Shown in pieces: positions 24,690-35,771 of a stretch of 64,000 nucleotides of DNA. The notes under the pieces were generated by a model. That model saw nothing but the letters and a program-made list of their open reading frames with translations. It made no database searches and had not been told where the DNA came from. This stretch comes from Diphasiastrum complanatum (Eukaryota; Streptophyta; Lycopodiopsida; Lycopodiales; Lycopodiaceae). Every line of letters begins with the position of its first letter. Positions within the stretch are counted from its first letter, which is position 1. A program made the position numbers and the translations under genes. The stretch is taken from contig MU832058.1 of the NCBI GenBank assembly GCA_029204225.1, positions 1 to 64,000 on the forward strand, written 5' to 3'.

Positions 24690-27025
24690 TCATTTAAATG
24701 AAGGGGGTTGTGGGTGGCCGAGCCATAACAGTTTTATTTGATGATGGTTCCACACACAATTTTATTAGCGATAATTTGTTGCAGAAGCTAAGGGTGGAAA
24801 CAAGGCAAAGTGACCACCGATATACAATGAAGCTGGCAACATGAGCGGAAAGCCAAGTTTGGGACCGAATAGTCCCATGTCTACCGATTCAAATACAAGC
24901 CTATAAGGATAAATTAGACTTTCACATTATGAATCTAGATAGGGTAGATGTAATACTTGGAAAGGAGTGGTTCTATGAGAAGAACGAGTCTATGAAAAAA
25001 AATTATATAACTCACAATATGTCGTTTTTGCATAACGGCTCACTCATATAATTAAATGAAAATGTTGATATTTCTACTCCGTATATGCTTTCTACTTTAG
25101 AAACAGTTAAATGTATGGATGTTGTGCATTTTAATTCTTATTTATGTTGGTTAAAAGATTTTATAACCTATCATGAAGAATGTAATTTGCAATTTTACAA
25201 TCTCCAAATATCATTAATGTCTAATAACCTATAGCAAGAAAATTCACCAGAAGGTGAAATCTTTAGGAAAATTAGGCAAAAATTTAACGATGTGTTTCCT
25301 AAACTGCTTCTTGACAGTCTTCCCCCCTCTAGGAGTGGACCATGGTATTAAACTAATTCTTGGTAGTTCTCCTATATCATTGTATCCTTATAGGATGAGT
25401 ACTACTGAAGAGGATGAGGTTTATAGGCAACTGCAAAATTACCTTAAGATGGGCCATGTAAGGGCTAGTAAATCTCTTTGGGAGGCACCTGTGCTCCTAG
25501 TTGATAAAACAGACGGAGGTACTTATCAGGGTATCATCATATTCGTATAAAGTCTGAGGATGTTGAAAAATTGGGTTTAGAACTAGGTACGGCCATTATG
25601 AGTTTCTAGTTTTACCATTTGGCTTGACAAATGCTCTAACGACTTTCCAGCAGATGATAAACGATCTTCTTCGTCCATATCTGGGAAAGTTCATGATAGT
25701 GTACTTAAATGATATTCTCATCTATAGTAAGACCTTGGAGGAGCATGAGGAGGATCTCAGGACTGTCTTAAAGTTACTTAGAAAGGAGAAGCTTTTTGCC
25801 AAGGAGTCCAAATGTGTTTTTTCTTCGGAAGAGGTTACTTTATCTCAGTCACGTTATTTCGGTGGGTTGGAAATTGACCCAAATAAAGTCCGACAGGTAC
25901 GTGAATTAAAACCATCCGAGAGGTTAAGTCCTTTTTGGGCTTTGTGGGATTTTTTCATAGATTTATCTTGTGCTATGCATTAATTGCATTAGCCTTCACA
26001 AATGTCCTTGAAGGGGCCAAGAGAATTAGCCGACACGGTAAGTTCGGTCCTCCGGTTACTTGGACCGAAGAGTTGAATCAAAGTTCTGAGAACCTCATAT
26101 ACTGTGTAACTACAGCACCTATTTTACACATAGTGAATCCTAATAAGCCGTATGTGCTTGAGACGAATGCCAGTGACTATGCTATAGGTGCAGTCCTATA
26201 TAAGAATGGTAGACCGGTTGCTTTTGAAAGCAAGAAATTAGATTCTTCTCAAAGTCGGTATTCCACCTATGACAAGGAGCTTTTTGCTGTGATTCATGCC
26301 CTAAAAGTTTGGAGACATTATTTGTATGGCTCCCAGTTTACCATAGTTACTGACCATCAAGTGTTAAAGTACATTAACAATGCGTTCGACCTTAGGGGTT
26401 GTAAGGCCAAATAGTCAGAGATGCTCCAAGAATTTCATTATGACATTGAGTACCGGAAGGGTACTTCTAATAGTGTCGCGGATGCCTTAAGCCGCATTGG
26501 AGAGGTTAATCAGTTAAGCTTTTCTGAGATCCAATCTAAGTTATATTTGTCATTAAGAGATTTGTGTAAGACCGATAGGTACTTCGATCATACTTGGCTA
26601 GACGTCCTGGCAGGTTCTTCTAGATCTAGTGATGAGCTTGGAATGCAAGATTCCAAGGTTTGTCCTCGGGACAAGATATTAAGAGATTATTCCATAAGGA
26701 ATGGGTTACTTTACCGAAATGGAAAGGTTTGTGTGTCAGAAAATGATGACATTACGGCCCAAATCCTGCATGAATGTCATGACAACCCATCTGCAGGGCA
26801 CCCTGGCTCACAAAGGACGCTTGACTTAATAAAAAGTAACTTTTATTGGCCAAACTTAAAAAGTCAAGTGGAGTCATATGTTCGCAAGTGTGGACAATGC
26901 CAAATTAATAAAGCTGAAAGACTTAAGGCAGCTGGTTTACTAATGCCCTTGGAAATTCCCGAAAGAAAGTGGGAAAGTATTTCCATGGACTTTGTGGTTG
27001 GGCTACCTCGGACAGGGAAGCACAC
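24690..27025 (+). mobile_element. Ty3/gypsy pol fragment (PR-RT-RH-IN), no LTRs seen
   Basis: Order on + strand: protease (VLFDDGSTHNFIS near 24740), RT (25254-25983; IVYLNDILIYSKTLEEHEED), RNase H (about 26100-26400; ETNASDYAIGAVL, STYDKELFAVIHALKVWRH, VTDHQVLKYI), integrase zinc domain (HECHDNPSAGHPG ... CGQCQINKAE near 26790-26930) and the start of the IN core (SMDFVVGLPRTGKH). RT before IN fixes it as gypsy; the IN zinc segment looks chromovirus-like. It is broken, with about five breaks, and the element stops inside integrase. No LTR pair was found, so age cannot be estimated from LTRs. Confidence 0.9.
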
Positions 27026-27540
27026 CTGGAGGTTTGCAGTAAGTAGAGTTATAACACACGGCTTGATGCATTCTTTTAAAAAATACTGGAATCTAAAAAG
27101 AACCTCAAAAGTAGTCTACAGTCCTCTATTTTGTACAATTGTGGCTCCGAGGAACCTACTTGCTCTTTGCAAACTAGAAAACTAATGACATGATCTTACG
27201 AGACTTTTGAAGAGTTTTGTTTGCAAACAAAACTCAAAAGAGATACAATGTTATTAATGACCTTAATTGTCAAAAGCCAAATGAAAAGGCTATTGACACC
27301 CTGTTCTAGTGAAAGTCCACTGCTAAGTAAATCTACTAAAAGGTCTGCTTATCTTTATCAAAGGCGACTAGTATCTGCATTTATCACATACGGTTAATGA
27401 TGCATGGATTACCAACCACAATCTTTTATAATGACAAAGGTGATCCACCTAGTTTACCTTTTCAGAAATACCTACCATCTCAAGAAGCTACATAAAAAAG
27501 AGAATCAACACTTGAATAGCAGCAAACTCTCTAATTTCTC
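27026..27540. other. spacer between gypsy fragment and MOS2 pseudogene
   Basis: No gene recognised. It contains the palindrome GTTTTGTTTGCAAACAAAAC near 27218-27237. Confidence 0.3.
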
Positions 27541-29060
27541 AAATTGCCATTTGTGGTCTTGTTTCTGACCAATGTGCATGCAGAGGGATAGTGCAATCAT
27601 CGAGTACAAACTGAATCTGGAACAGCATAACTGGCTTCATTCTTGACATCGATCTCCAAGCTATATGATAGTGTTACAGTTGATTGGACGGTTGCTGCCA
27701 CCTCCCAGTTCCTTTGTTTTAAGTCCCACCTTGCAGATTCTTCACACATCACCAAAAACTCTGCCCCCCCCAGGTCAAGAAGTGCTGTCTCGAGATACTG
27801 TTCTTTCAATTTCAGAAGCAATTCCCCATCTCATCAAGTAAAACATCTCAGAGAGTTGAATTGATAATATCATCCACTCTTACTTTCTTCAGGTACAGCC
27901 TTCCACCATGGAACCTGTTGCTTATAATTCTCCACTAAAATGGCTCGTCAACCAGGGTTTGATCAGATTAGAGTATAACTGTTTCTAATGAAGCATCCTT
28001 GATCGATTCTCCTCCTATTTGATTTGTTGTAGATGACCTATCAACTTTTACTCTCATAGTGTGACCCTCTATCCTTTCAGTGCTTTTACTACTGCCCCTT
28101 TAATTGTGCCTTAACTCATACTCTTTATCTTTCCTAGCATGATCCTCCATCTCCTCATTGTTTTGACTATTACTCCTTTCATTGTGCCTTGGCTCATACA
28201 CGCTCTCCCCTAGCATGATCGCCTACCCTTTCATTGCTCTTACTACTCCTTTCCTTGTGCCTGCCTTTCTCAATCCTGTCAGGGCTCCTTCGAACTTTAT
28301 ACTCATTCCTAGCATCCCTCCTCTTGTCTCTCATTCCATTAGACTCTTCCTTGTCTGAAGTAGTCTCTCCTCGACCTCCGCCCCCTCTTCATACCTGGAG
28401 TGGGACTTCTTATCTCTTCTCGTGGTCTGTCTCAATTAGATTTTCATACCTTCGGCTGTTTCATCATTTTACCATCTTCCAAAGCATCTGTATCAACCAA
28501 AATCCTTCCTTCAGCTGTTTAAACACTTTTCTTCTTCCGAATAATCTACATTTGCTAAACCACACCAGTTTCCCACTCGTGACAAGCTTTGCTGAGAGGC
28601 ATGGGATGGGAGAAGGGCCTATCGGCATGCCCTTCTCCCATCCCATGCCTCTCAACAAAGCTTCCCCGAACTGCTTGATCGGCATCTGTTGATAGGCATC
28701 ATATCCTCATCTGGAAGCAGCATCATATCCTCTTTAAACCGCCGCTTCTCAATCTCTGCCAAGGAAGGTCTCTCTTCACCATGTTCTGTCATCTTTGAAT
28801 CATTTTCTCTCATCTCTGAATTGTTTTCTGTCATCTCTGAATCATTTTCGATCCATCTCAGAACCCCCATCCGCCTGCCTTTCTCTAACACAAAGTTCCA
28901 TATTGAATGCCTTCTTGCGGCCCTGCAATTAGGGTTTCCACAAAAACCCTATCATCACCATCCACTATCAAATTATTCATCCATTTATGTGGCTGCCATG
29001 TATCTTCCAGCTCACCTTCACCCTCATCATTGCTCTTGGAACTCGTCTAGACCCTCCTAG
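27540..29060 (-). pseudogene. MOS2: MOS2-like G-patch/KOW protein pseudogene
   Basis: On the minus strand the blocks of plant MOS2 appear in order. EDTWQPHKWMNNL near 28990 matches the ENTWRPHKKMKNL block. Then EIEKRRFKEDMMLLPDED (about 28750) and the G-patch start MPIKQFGEALLRGMGWEKG (28684-28628). A Lys/Arg/Glu/Asp-rich linker lies at 28150-28330. The second KOW region RIISNRFHGGRLYLKK is near 27920, and YLETALLDLGGAEFLV (27780-27750) matches LLETALPRRGG.VLVL. Frames change between blocks and there are stops, so it is not functional. No introns interrupt it. MOS2 is a nuclear RNA-binding protein that in Arabidopsis acts in innate immunity and miRNA precursor processing. The G-patch is interrupted by an inverted duplication (28584-28663). 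Confidence 0.75.
28584..28663. repeat. 35-bp near-perfect inverted repeat (hairpin) in the MOS2 G-patch
   Basis: Arm 28584-28618 and arm 28629-28663 are reverse complements with a single mismatch, separated by a 10-base loop. The right arm, read on the minus strand, is the G-patch coding run EALLRGMGWEKG. The left arm is its inverted copy and has no counterpart in MOS2. Transcribed from either strand it would fold into an almost fully paired stem. Confidence 0.9.
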
Positions 29061-29145
29061 TCTATAGCATTGATGTACTCGATCTGGGCGTCCTCTCTAG
29101 ACCCTCCTCGTCTATAGCATTGATGTACTCGATCTGGGCGTCCTC
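29046..29145. repeat. tandem duplication, 50-bp unit, two copies
   Basis: The unit starting TCTAGACCCTCCT and ending GGGCGTCCTC is repeated at a 50-base offset with one visible difference. It sits at the upstream edge of the MOS2 pseudogene. Confidence 0.9.
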
Positions 29146-29373
29146 TGCACCGCAATGGATTGTTGGTGACTATTCTGCCCAATTTTATGACTCATTAAAA
29201 AGCAAAATAATCACCTTCTTTTTCTTTTTTTTTTAAAATGTGCTGATTCCTCCTATGCCTACCACGTGGCAGCGTAGGATTGGTTTAAATTTTTTTAAGT
29301 TTTGATTTTGCCTGCGCCTGTCACATGGTAGTGTCGGATTGGCCTAAAAAAGGTCCAACAATCCATTACGCAA

Positions 29374-29498
29374 TGGAATGGGCCGGGCACAGGCCGTTCT
29401 GCCCGGTTCAGCTTTCCAAAAAAATTTAGGCTCGGCCTCGCCTAAAAAAATTCTGGAAAGCTTTGCCGGGCATAATGGCATGTGCCCAGCTCATTCCA
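29374..29498. repeat. imperfect inverted repeat, about 57-bp arms
   Basis: Arm 29374-29431 (TGGAATGGGCCGGGCAC ... TTTAGGC) pairs with 29440-29498 (GCCTAAAAAAATT ... GCCCAGCTCATTCCA) with around ten mismatches and an 8-base loop. It is GC-rich against AT-rich surroundings and looks like a MITE or fold-back element. Confidence 0.7.
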
Positions 29499-29569
29499 TA
29501 GTACGATTTGGTTGCCATTTTCGGTGGCGCTACGGATCGAAGGCCTCTTTGGACGACTTTGAACATAAT

Positions 29570-30290
29570 GTCCAGTCCACCATGCCCCAAATCAAAGGCT
29601 GTGTCTATATGGCTCAGGGCCAGTTTACCAAAGAACATTAGAAGTGAGTTAAGGTCCCCTAAATCTTACACTATATCATCAATGAAAACAATGAGAACTC
29701 AAATAATGAATATGACTCCTATAACCAAAAAAATGCCTCAGCTGATCTCCTCGCAATGAACATAGATGATAGTTCAACCTCATCCTCCTCCAACACAACC
29801 ACTCAATTGCTATTACAGCAATTAGACATGATGCAAAAGAGCCACCAAGCGTAGATGGATAAGAAGGTGCATGAATTTGTACAAAACAATGTCCACAAGG
29901 ATGACAAGTGGCCCAAACACTTTGTGACTTCTGTTATACCAACAACCATGACACTATGACTTGTATGAATAATCCATGAATCCATACCTTGGCCAAAAAA
30001 TATCGATGGATGACACATCAACAAAACCCTCAAATTGCAAGCCATTAGAAGACTACATTTCAACAAGTGGCACAACAATGTTTACCATTTTGTGCATTGA
30101 ATAACATTGGGCCTACAGTGATAGTACACCAATTGGGACCTCAAATGAATCACCAACTAGTACCAACCAACTATGCATTGCCTAACCAAGACTCCCAAGC
30201 TCAAATTGACCTAGTTTTTGAAAACTACTATGTACATGAAGAACCATGAGTCTGATGTCTTTTTGCCAATAGCTCTGAAGTAGTAGTGTA
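29570..30290 (+). mobile_element. retroelement gag-like fragment
   Basis: Gln/Asn/Ser-rich open pieces (for example 30067-30249) and a CX2CX4HX4C zinc knuckle (CDFCYTNNHDTMTC near 29924-29965) indicate a fossil gag end. It lies upstream of, and on the same strand as, the copia pol at 30348 but may belong to another element, since the frame and style differ. Confidence 0.5.
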
Positions 30291-31515
30291 TTCCAACTCC
30301 TGACCTCGATTTAGTGAAAATAGAGGACCCCCTACATTGCTTCAATTGTGAGAAAAATATCCAATTTCCAAGTTCATCCTAGTTATATCGAAGGTTTGAT
30401 GGTTGGATATTCATCTACAAAAAAGGCATATAGAATCTTTGTACCCTCTACTAACAAAGTTGTTGTGAGTAGAGAAGTGATCTTTCATGAAGATCAAAAG
30501 CACAATTTGGATGGGGCCGAGATCAAAGCACCTCATGGAGTATCTCATATCATCAATCTTCAAGACAATCAAGACATGTTGGGATCGAGGCTTGAGGATG
30601 AGCATCTTCTAGCAATCACACCTAGAAAATCTATGAGAGACAGATCCGAGCCCAAGAGGCTCTCTTATGCGGAGAAAGACAAGCAAGTATATGATGGAAC
30701 CACCTATCATGCATTTTTATCTCTCATGAAGAGCCTAGAAGTGTCCAAGAAGCACTCCAAGCAAAGGAGTGGTATGAAGCCATGTCAAAGGAGTATGATG
30801 CATTAATTGCCAACAACACTTGGGAGCTAGTGGATCCACCTATCAAAAAGCATATTATTGGATGCAAGTGAGTGTTTAGAATCAAGTACAACAATGATGA
30901 TTCTATCAACAACTTCAAAGCAAGACTATGTGCCAAAGGATATGCTCAAATTCAAGGACTTGACTATGAAGACACCTTTGCACTCGTTGCAAAGATGGTG
31001 AGAGTTATTATCTCCAATGCATGCTATTTCCAACTTGATGTTTTCAATGCTTTCCTTAATGGTTATCTCGAGGAGGAAATATATATGGAGCAAATTCAAG
31101 GCTTTATCAAGCATGGTGAAGAATCCGAGGTTTGCCTACTTTTCAAAAGCTTATATGGGCTTAAGCAATCCCCAAGATCATGGTATGCAAGGCTCAACTC
31201 ATATCTCATCTTACTTGGATTTGCTCTAAGTGGCTATGATCCATCTTTATACTTTGAGTTTGTAAATAGTCATCTTGTCATTCTCGTCATCTATGTAGAT
31301 GATCATCTTGTGTGGAAGTTGCATGAAATTAGTGGATGAGACAAATTTAACCCAAGGTAGTGAATTTAAAATGCAAGATCTAGTTGAGCTTCACTTCATA
31401 CTAGGCCTAGAAATAGATCTATGTCAAGATCATGCTTTCATTAGTCAATCTAGAAATGCTCTTTCTATGCTAAAAAAAGTCTCATATGAAAAATTGCAAG
31501 AGTATAGACACACCT

Positions 31516-31520
31516 ATGGA
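31516..31520. repeat. left target-site duplication ATGGA
   Basis: Matches 35364-35368 exactly. The copia coding sense runs across the removed insertion site. Confidence 0.85.
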
Positions 31521-34500
31521 TGTTGGAAGAATATGAATTTCTCTTCTTCTCGGTGCGTGCACTACTGGTGACTTAGTAGGCGAACACAAGAACAGAATAA
31601 ATTTTGCAGAAGCGATGAGCAGGTAGTCAGACAAGTCAATAAGAAAACCAGACAACGTAGAAAAGCATTGCAATATTGACACAAATCTGAGAACGTAGAA
31701 ACAGACAGAGCTGTAATATGATTAAGTATAACAAAAATATACAAGTCAATAATACAGGTGAGCAACAGTAGCGGACATAACCGCGTGCTTTACAAGGCTA
31801 ATCACAATCTGTAAAGGTTATGAACCTATTATTGACAATCTGTCTGAAAGGAAAAGAATCGATGTGCGAGGCATCTACAATGTCTATCTCACTTGTTGTA
31901 AATGAATGAACCGTGTGAGTCATTAGTGTGAGGGAGCATGAATGGGTCATGTACAATGTGTGTTTAAGAATGTCGTTGCTAATGCATTAATCATTCTAAT
32001 TGTGTGTAGAACTATTTGTGATCAATTGACGCAATCACTCAGAAAGAGAGCTACTTAACAGTCACAAATGCACGAGATTAAGCCAGTGACTGAGGTGTCA
32101 TAGATCACCATGCACTAAGCATAAACAAGACATAAAGAATAGCATTCTTGCAATAACAGAAATGAATGGCACAATAAAATATGTACATCAAATAATTGGA
32201 TGGATAATACATTTGTACACAACTGCAATATCATTGTGTGAATCACTAACGTAGAAACGTCAGCTACTGTAAATATAAATCACTAACATACAAATGCCAT
32301 CTGCTGTTAACTACTACATAAAAACAACGTGAATCCGTAGCAGTGTGCCACAATGTAGAATATTACAAAACAATAAGTGATGGAAGGCATAAACATCACA
32401 GTAGTAGTACTACATGAATCATTGACATAGAAATGTCAGTTGTTGTTGCCTGTCGCAGGAATAACGTGAACGCTAAGCAGGTCCACCTATGCTTTTTCTT
32501 CAATCGCTCATTTACATATATAGCAGTTGGAAGATCTTGTGCTATCCTAACTTTATAATTACAAGATAGTTAACAACTGCTAAACTGATCAACAGATTGG
32601 TTCATTGTTGGAGCGTGAAGACATAATGATCTGATACTTGTAATCCCTTGTAAATCCGCAGATGGATGACGCGACACTCCTTGGCTTTTTGGCCTTTGCC
32701 TTTAGCTAAGAAAACCATCGATTTGTAGGGCACCTTCGCAATTTTAAAGGCAAGTGTCGCCTGTCATAAATTGCATGTAAAAATGCAGGTCGTATTTTAG
32801 GCAATTGTCACATGTCATAAAATGCATGTAAAAATGCAGTGTTGCATTTTTTGCCTGTTATAATTTGCTTGTAATTCTGCAAATTTTGCAATTGTCACCT
32901 TTCTGGAAGTGTCGCAAAACACTTAGTCGCTCAGGATAGCCTGAGGGCAAAAAGGCGACAATGTCGAGAATTTCAGCGATAGTGTCAAGTATTTCGCCTG
33001 TAAAAATTCTTGAGTAAAAATGCAAACTTATTTTGCCAACAGTTCTGCATGAAGGTAATTAACATATCCTCATTACCAATTGAATTTCATAGAGATTCCA
33101 AACTCCCCCTTAATGTGGATCTGTACTGCAGAAAAGATAGAAAAAATTGTGCTGACAAACTACATGCTGAAAAATATAGTTTGCTTCCACCACTCCCCCA
33201 CAAGATTGACTCGGGAGTGTAGAGCTTAAGCATTAAACAATCTCAACAAAGAATCCTTGCTGCGCCACGGGTTTTGTAACCTCTTTTGAAAGCAAAATAA
33301 GTTATCATGGTTTGATAATCTTTGTGTGACAATAGGAAAATTCAGCATCTTAATAAAAGTGAGGAATGAAACCTCTTCCTTTTTTATCTTTATGGTAATG
33401 AAACCCGTTGTTGAGGAATGTAACCTCCATGATCGAAAGGTCTTCAAGAACTGGCCCTATCATATCAAAGATGTAATTGAGAAATAAAACTTCTTTGATT
33501 CTGATCCTTATGGGGATGAAACCTCTCTGCTCAAATGGCGTTGACAAAATCACCTTGATAAGTTGTCGTTGTTTGCAAACAATATTGGATAGCAGAAAAA
33601 ATCGATATTGACAGCTTAAGACAATGTCTTAAAACATAATATCTTTTCACACATACTGTGAACTCATTTCAAGTCGATTATTAGATTTTGAAAGATCTGA
33701 AATGTAACAAATGACAAATCTATTCCACACAGTAGATTCAAGATAGCATGTCATGTTCATAACCTGCTCTGATACCATGTTGGAAGAATAAAAATTTCTC
33801 TTCTTCTCGGTGCGTGCACTACTGGTGACTTAGCAGGCAAACACAAGAACATTATAAATTTTGCGGAAGCGATGAGTAGACGGTCAGACAAGTCAATCAG
33901 ACAACCAGACAACATAGAAAAGCATTGCAATATTGACACGAATTTGAGACCGCAGAAACGGACAGAGTTGTAATCAGATTAAGTATAACAAAAATATACA
34001 AGTCAATAATGCCGGTGAGCACAAAACAGTAGCAGACATAACCGCGTGCTTTACAAGGCTAATCACAATCTGTAAAGGTTATGAACCTAAAGAATCGATG
34101 CGCGAAGGCATCTACAATGTATGTCTCACTTGTTGTAAATGAATGAACTGTGTGAGTCATTAGTGTGAGGGAGCATGAATGGGTCATGTACAGTGTGTGT
34201 TTAAGAATGTCATTGCTAGTGCATGAATCATTCTAATTGTGTGTAGAACTACTTGTGATCAGTGGACGCAATCGCTCAGAAAGAGAGCTACTTAACAGTC
34301 ACAAATGCAAGAGATTAAGCCAGTGACTGAGGTGTCATAGATCACCATGCACTAAGCAGAAACAAGACATAAAAAATATCATTCTTGCAATAACAAAAAT
34401 GAATGACATAATAAAATATGTACATTAAATAATTGGATGGATAATACATTTGTACACAGCTGCAATATCGATGTGTGAATCACTGACGTAGAAACGCTAG

Positions 34501-35363
34501 CTACTGTAAATATAAATCACTAACATAGAAATGTCAGCTGTTGTTAACTACTACAAAAAAATGACGTGAATCCGTAGCAGTGTGCCACAATGTAGAATAT
34601 TGCAAGACAATAAGTGATGGAAGGCGAAAACATCATAGTAGTAATACTACATGAATCACTGACATAGAAATGTCAGTTGTTGTTGCCTACCGCAGGAAGA
34701 ATGTGAACGCTGAGCAGGTCCACCTCTGGTTTTTTTTCAATCGCTCATTTACATATATAACACCTGGAAGATCTTGTGCTATCTTAACTTTACAATTACA
34801 AGATAGTTAACAGCTGCTAAATTGATCAATAGATCGGTTCATTGTTGGAGCGTGAAGATGTAATGATCTGATACTTGGAATCCCTTGTAAATCCGCAGAT
34901 GGATGATGCGACACTCCTTGGCTTTTTGGCCTTTGCCTTTAGTTAAGGACAACCATCGGCATTTGTAGGGCATTGTCGACATTTGTAGGACACCTTCGCA
35001 ATTTTAAAGGCAAGTGTCGCCTTTCATAAATTGCGTGTAAAAATGCAGGTCACATTTTAGGCAAGTGTCGCCTGTCATAAAATGCATGTAAAAATGCAGT
35101 GTCGCATTTTTTGCCAATTATAATTTGCTTGTATTTCTGCAAATTTTGCAACTGTCACCTTTCTAGAAGTGTCGCAAAACACTTAGCCACTCAGGATGGC
35201 CTGAGGGCAAAAAGGCGACAGTGTCAGTGATTTCAGCGACAGTGTCGGGTTTTTTGCTTGTGGAAATTCTTGAGTAAAAATGCGTACTTGTTTTGCCAAC
35301 AGTTCTGCAGGAAGGTAATTAACAGATCCTCATTACCAATTGAATTTTAGAGAAATTCCAACA
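31521..35363 (-). mobile_element. non-coding LTR retroelement with giant LTRs (LARD/TRIM-like), nested in copia RT
   Basis: Two direct repeats, 31521-33103 and 33778-35363 (about 1.58 kb each), flank only about 670 bases of interior. The minus-strand PBS TGGTATCAGAGCAGG (33763-33777) abuts the right LTR, and a purine tract AAGGGGGAG (minus strand, about 33104-33113) abuts the left one. A 5-bp target duplication ATGGA is present at 31516-31520 and 35364-35368, and the host copia frame resumes beyond it. The interior has no recognisable gag or pol, so it must have moved with borrowed proteins. The LTRs agree at roughly nine bases in ten by eye, so it is older than the element at 6434-11826. Confidence 0.85.
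33104..33777 (-). other. non-coding interior of the giant-LTR element
   Basis: Only the PBS and purine tract are functional-looking. The phrase GGTTTCAT with CCATAAGGAT / CATAAAGAT recurs on the minus strand as degenerate tandem units around 33370-33530. No retroviral domain is visible. Confidence 0.6.
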
Positions 35364-35368
35364 ATGGA
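35364..35368. repeat. right target-site duplication ATGGA
   Basis: Exact match to 31516-31520, directly after the LTR end CCAACA. Confidence 0.85.
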
Positions 35369-35771
35369 CATATTATAAAAGATCCTGTCAAGAGAAATGA
35401 AAGATCCTTCAAAGACATCACCCTTCTTAGGAGTCTTATCGACTCCCTTATTTGGTTGACTATAACTAGGCCCGATTTGAGCTTTAATGTGCATAAGTTG
35501 AGTCAATTCATGCAAGATCCAAAAGTCTATTATTGGAAATCAGCCAAAATAATCTTGAGATATATTTCATCTACACTTGATTATGGATTGATCTACAAAA
35601 GTGAGGATCTAGCAATGGTTGCCTACTCAAATTCGGATTTTGCAAGTGACAAAGGGGATAGGAAGTCCACAAATGCTTATACTATTTTTCTTGGAGGCAA
35701 TCTTGTATCTTGGTTATCCAAGAAACGAGACACTATATCACTATCATCTTGTAAAGCTGAGTAGAAGGCGT

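Noticed and set aside
28584-28663. Match of the hairpin arm to the miR482/2118 family
   Set aside because: Only the CCCAT core and a few other bases agree. The arm is fully explained by MOS2 coding sequence.
32640-33000. Short TGTCGCC / AAAATGCAG repeats as a CRISPR-like array
   Set aside because: Unequal spacing, imperfect repeats, plant context, and position inside an LTR.
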